The notes beneath the pieces are model-generated. The model was not told the origin of the DNA. It worked only from the letters and a program-made list of their open reading frames with translations, and made no database searches. 64,000 nt of DNA from Sulfitobacter sp. M39 (GTDB lineage Bacteria; Pseudomonadota; Alphaproteobacteria; Rhodobacterales; Rhodobacteraceae), in contig NZ_WMDZ01000003.1 in NCBI RefSeq assembly GCF_021735935.1, positions 1-64,000 of the forward strand. Direction: 5' to 3'. Made by a program: the position numbers and the translations under genes. Below are positions 62,352 to 64,000 of the stretch, piece by piece. Positions within the stretch are counted from its first letter, which is position 1, and the number at the start of each line of letters is the position of its first letter.

Positions 62352-62580
62352 CTATACTTATTATCTTTAGATCTGGGCACTTACTAACCGTCGCACGCTA
62401 TGGCGAATCCGTAACCTAAAGTTGCGGCCCGAGTCAAAAGATATCTCTTAGGTCGACTTACCAGAACAGACATTCGCAATTTTCCGCTGCTTGAAAACAA
62501 CTGTCCCCGCTTGACATTCCCCTGCGGCACTTCGATTGACGTGCGTTAAGAACGATAGAAACCATAGAAAAGGGTGGAAT

Positions 62581-63159
62581 GTGCGTTTTCTCGCTGGAGT
62601 AGCATCCCTCATCTGCGCTGTTAATCTGATTATCGGAAAAGTCTTTTCCTGGCTCGCGCTGGCCATTGTCGTCGTCTGCTTTACCGTAGTGGTACAAAGA
62701 TACCTCTTTGCCATCAGCTACGTCTGGATGCAGGATCTCTATATCTGGCTGAACGGGGCGATGTTCACCGCCGTCGCAGGCTTTGCCCTGCTGCGCGACG
62801 ATCACGTGCGCGTCGATATCTTTTACCGTCCCGCCAAACTGCGCACCCGCGCCATCACCGACCTGATCGGGGTGGTCATCTTCCTGCTGCCCTTCACATG
62901 GATCGTCTACATCTATTCGATGCCCTTCGTGCAGCGCGCTTGGGGCTATCATGAAGGCTCTGCCAATGTGGGCGGGATGCCGGGGCTTTATATCCTCAAA
63001 ACCTTTATCATCGTCTTTGCGGCCCTCATTGCGGCGCAAGGCATTGCCATGGCGATCCGGTCCATTCTGGTGCTTGGCGGCAGGGCTGATCTTGTGCCCG
63101 CCGCGATGCAATACAGCCCGGACGCCATCAAACCCGCCACCACCGAGGGAGCCGCCTGA
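62581..63159 (+). CDS. dctQ: TRAP transporter small permease (DctQ), system C
   Basis: Membrane subunit of 192 residues, four hydrophobic segments, typical signature WMQDLYIWLNGAMFTAVAG and LRDDHVRVDIFY. The start is taken as GTG 62581, which follows AGGGTGGA; the open frame from TTG 62536 adds a polar tail. It shares one base with dctM (TGATG). No binding-protein gene precedes it, so dctP probably lies downstream outside the window, as in the taurine/mannitol-like gene order. Confidence 0.9.
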   Translation: MRFLAGVASLICAVNLIIGKVFSWLALAIVVVCFTVVVQRYLFAISYVWMQDLYIWLNGAMFTAVAGFALLRDDHVRVDIFYRPAKLRTRAITDLIGVVIFLLPFTWIVYIYSMPFVQRAWGYHEGSANVGGMPGLYILKTFIIVFAALIAAQGIAMAIRSILVLGGRADLVPAAMQYSPDAIKPATTEGAA

Positions 63160-64000
63160 TGGACCCGATCATGATTGGCGAGATGCTCGCCGCGCTGATG
63201 TTCTTTGGGGTCATCGGCTTTTTGCTTCTGGGCTTCCCCGTGGCCTTCACCCTTGCCGGGACTTCGTTACTATTCTGCGGTGTAGGCATGGCTTTGGGCG
63301 TGTTCGACCCGTCCAACTTCGGCTCTTTGCCGAACCGCTATATCGGCTTTATGACGAACGAAGTGCTCGTCGCCGTGCCGCTGTTTATCTTTATGGGCGT
63401 GATGCTGGAACGCAGCCAGATCGCTGAACAACTGCTGCTCACTATGGGCAAGATGTTCGGCAATATGCGCGGCGGGCTTGGGATCTCTGTGGTGCTGGTC
63501 GGGGCGATGCTCGCGGCCTCTACCGGTGTGGTGGGCGCGACCGTGGTGACGATGGGGCTGATCTCGCTGCCCGCGATGCTGCGGGCGGGCTATGACCCGA
63601 AACTGGCCACCGGCGTGATCTGCGCCAGCGGCACCCTGGGCCAGATCATCCCCCCCTCTACAGTGTTGATCTTCATGGGCGATATGCTGTCGGGCATCAA
63701 CTCGCAGGTGCAGATGGCCAAGGGCAACTTTGCCCCCACGCCCGTCTCTGTCGGGGATCTCTTTGCCGGGGCGCTGCTGCCCGGCTTGCTACTCGTGTCG
63801 CTTTACCTCGGGTATGTGCTGTTCAAAGCCGCAACAGACCCTAAATCCTGCCCCGCCACCCCCGTTCCGGCGGATGAGAAATCAAAGCTCCTGCGCGAGG
63901 TTTTTGTGGCGCTTGTCCCGCCTCTGGCGCTGATTTTGGCCGTGTTAGGGTCTATTCTGGGCGGCATCGCCACCCCGACAGAGGCCGCATCCGTCGGTGC
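63159..64000 (+). CDS. dctM: TRAP transporter large permease (DctM), system C, 3' end outside window
   Basis: The first 280 codons of a DctM subunit; the frame is open to the right edge. Signatures seen: STGVVGATVVTMGLISLPAM, GTLGQIIPPSTVLIFMGDML, and ATPTEAASVGA at the very end of the window. A loop of about 35 residues rich in Pro, Lys and Asp precedes the last helices, as in larger members of the family. Overlap with dctQ by 1 base indicates coupling. Confidence 0.93.
   Translation, partial: MDPIMIGEMLAALMFFGVIGFLLLGFPVAFTLAGTSLLFCGVGMALGVFDPSNFGSLPNRYIGFMTNEVLVAVPLFIFMGVMLERSQIAEQLLLTMGKMFGNMRGGLGISVVLVGAMLAASTGVVGATVVTMGLISLPAMLRAGYDPKLATGVICASGTLGQIIPPSTVLIFMGDMLSGINSQVQMAKGNFAPTPVSVGDLFAGALLPGLLLVSLYLGYVLFKAATDPKSCPATPVPADEKSKLLREVFVALVPPLALILAVLGSILGGIATPTEAASVG

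Noticed and set aside
1..64000. Mobile elements, CRISPR arrays, tRNA or rRNA genes
   Set aside because: I looked for transposase or integrase-like proteins, regular repeats and structured RNA genes and saw none; this was by eye, so short or degenerate ones may be missed.

Overview
The window is GC-rich, densely packed DNA that looks like an alphaproteobacterium of the Rhodobacterales (Roseobacter type). The indications are three TRAP transporter systems in 64 kb, a Hint-domain RTX protein, a cobalt-type nitrile hydratase, many ATGA and TGATG overlaps between genes, and the marine-roseobacter flavour of most proteins. I saw no tRNA, rRNA, CRISPR array, insertion sequence, integrase or phage gene. 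Both ends cut through genes: an RND adaptor on the left and a TRAP large permease on the right.

Layout. 1-4.8 kb: RND efflux adaptor and pump with a convergent TetR regulator. 5.1-8.2 kb: TRAP system A (dctPQM). 8.2-9.8 kb (minus): nitrile hydratase alpha, beta and accessory genes, next to a cytosolic GAF histidine kinase. 11.3-13.2 kb (minus): YeiH-type exporter and LysR regulator. 13.4-19.1 kb: TetR, FAD dehydrogenase with a BASS symporter, acyl-CoA ligase and nitroreductase. 19.2-24.9 kb (minus): second RND pump and adaptor, a CDF cation transporter and a small lipoprotein.

25.0-38.9 kb is the most interesting part, a divergent catabolic locus around a GntR/HutC regulator. The leftward arm is gntR-leuC-leuD-TRAP system B, followed by a PaaG-like crotonase. 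The rightward arm is a tautomerase/SnoaL fusion, hyuB, hyuA, an isochorismatase-fold protein, an isocitrate lyase/PEP mutase-family lyase and a fumarate-reductase-like flavoprotein. Nearly all neighbours overlap by 4 bases. The pairing of a LeuCD-type hydro-lyase with an ICL/PEPM lyase parallels dimethylmaleate hydratase and 2,3-dimethylmalate lyase of nicotinate fermentation. With HyuAB added, I infer breakdown of a cyclic imide or amide, or of a substituted maleate, to 2-oxoacid plus carboxylic acid. This is a hypothesis. The isochorismatase-fold member lacks its catalytic cysteine, which complicates it.

38.9-51.9 kb: a glycosyltransferase, a LuxR-type regulator without a LuxI, an RTX/Hint protein, a siderophore operon (TonB receptor, RhtX-like MFS carrier, siderophore-interacting reductase), and stress genes (Dps, DUF1289, Cu/Zn superoxide dismutase, PRC-barrel, MgtC, L,D-transpeptidase). 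52.1-61.7 kb: a membrane-bound GMC-type dehydrogenase (small subunit, flavoprotein, dihaem cytochrome) joined to a caa3 oxidase with fused subunits I and III, a CtaG-type assembly protein and a trihaem cytochrome c, apparently a private chain from periplasmic substrate to oxygen. 61.7-64 kb: a YrbL-like protein and the start of TRAP system C.

The coding regions leave little unassigned sequence. The three longest gene-free stretches (4767-5100, 40671-41066 and 47258-47559) are described as features. Starts were chosen by ribosome-binding sites, signal peptides and overlaps with neighbours, and often differ from the longest open frame.
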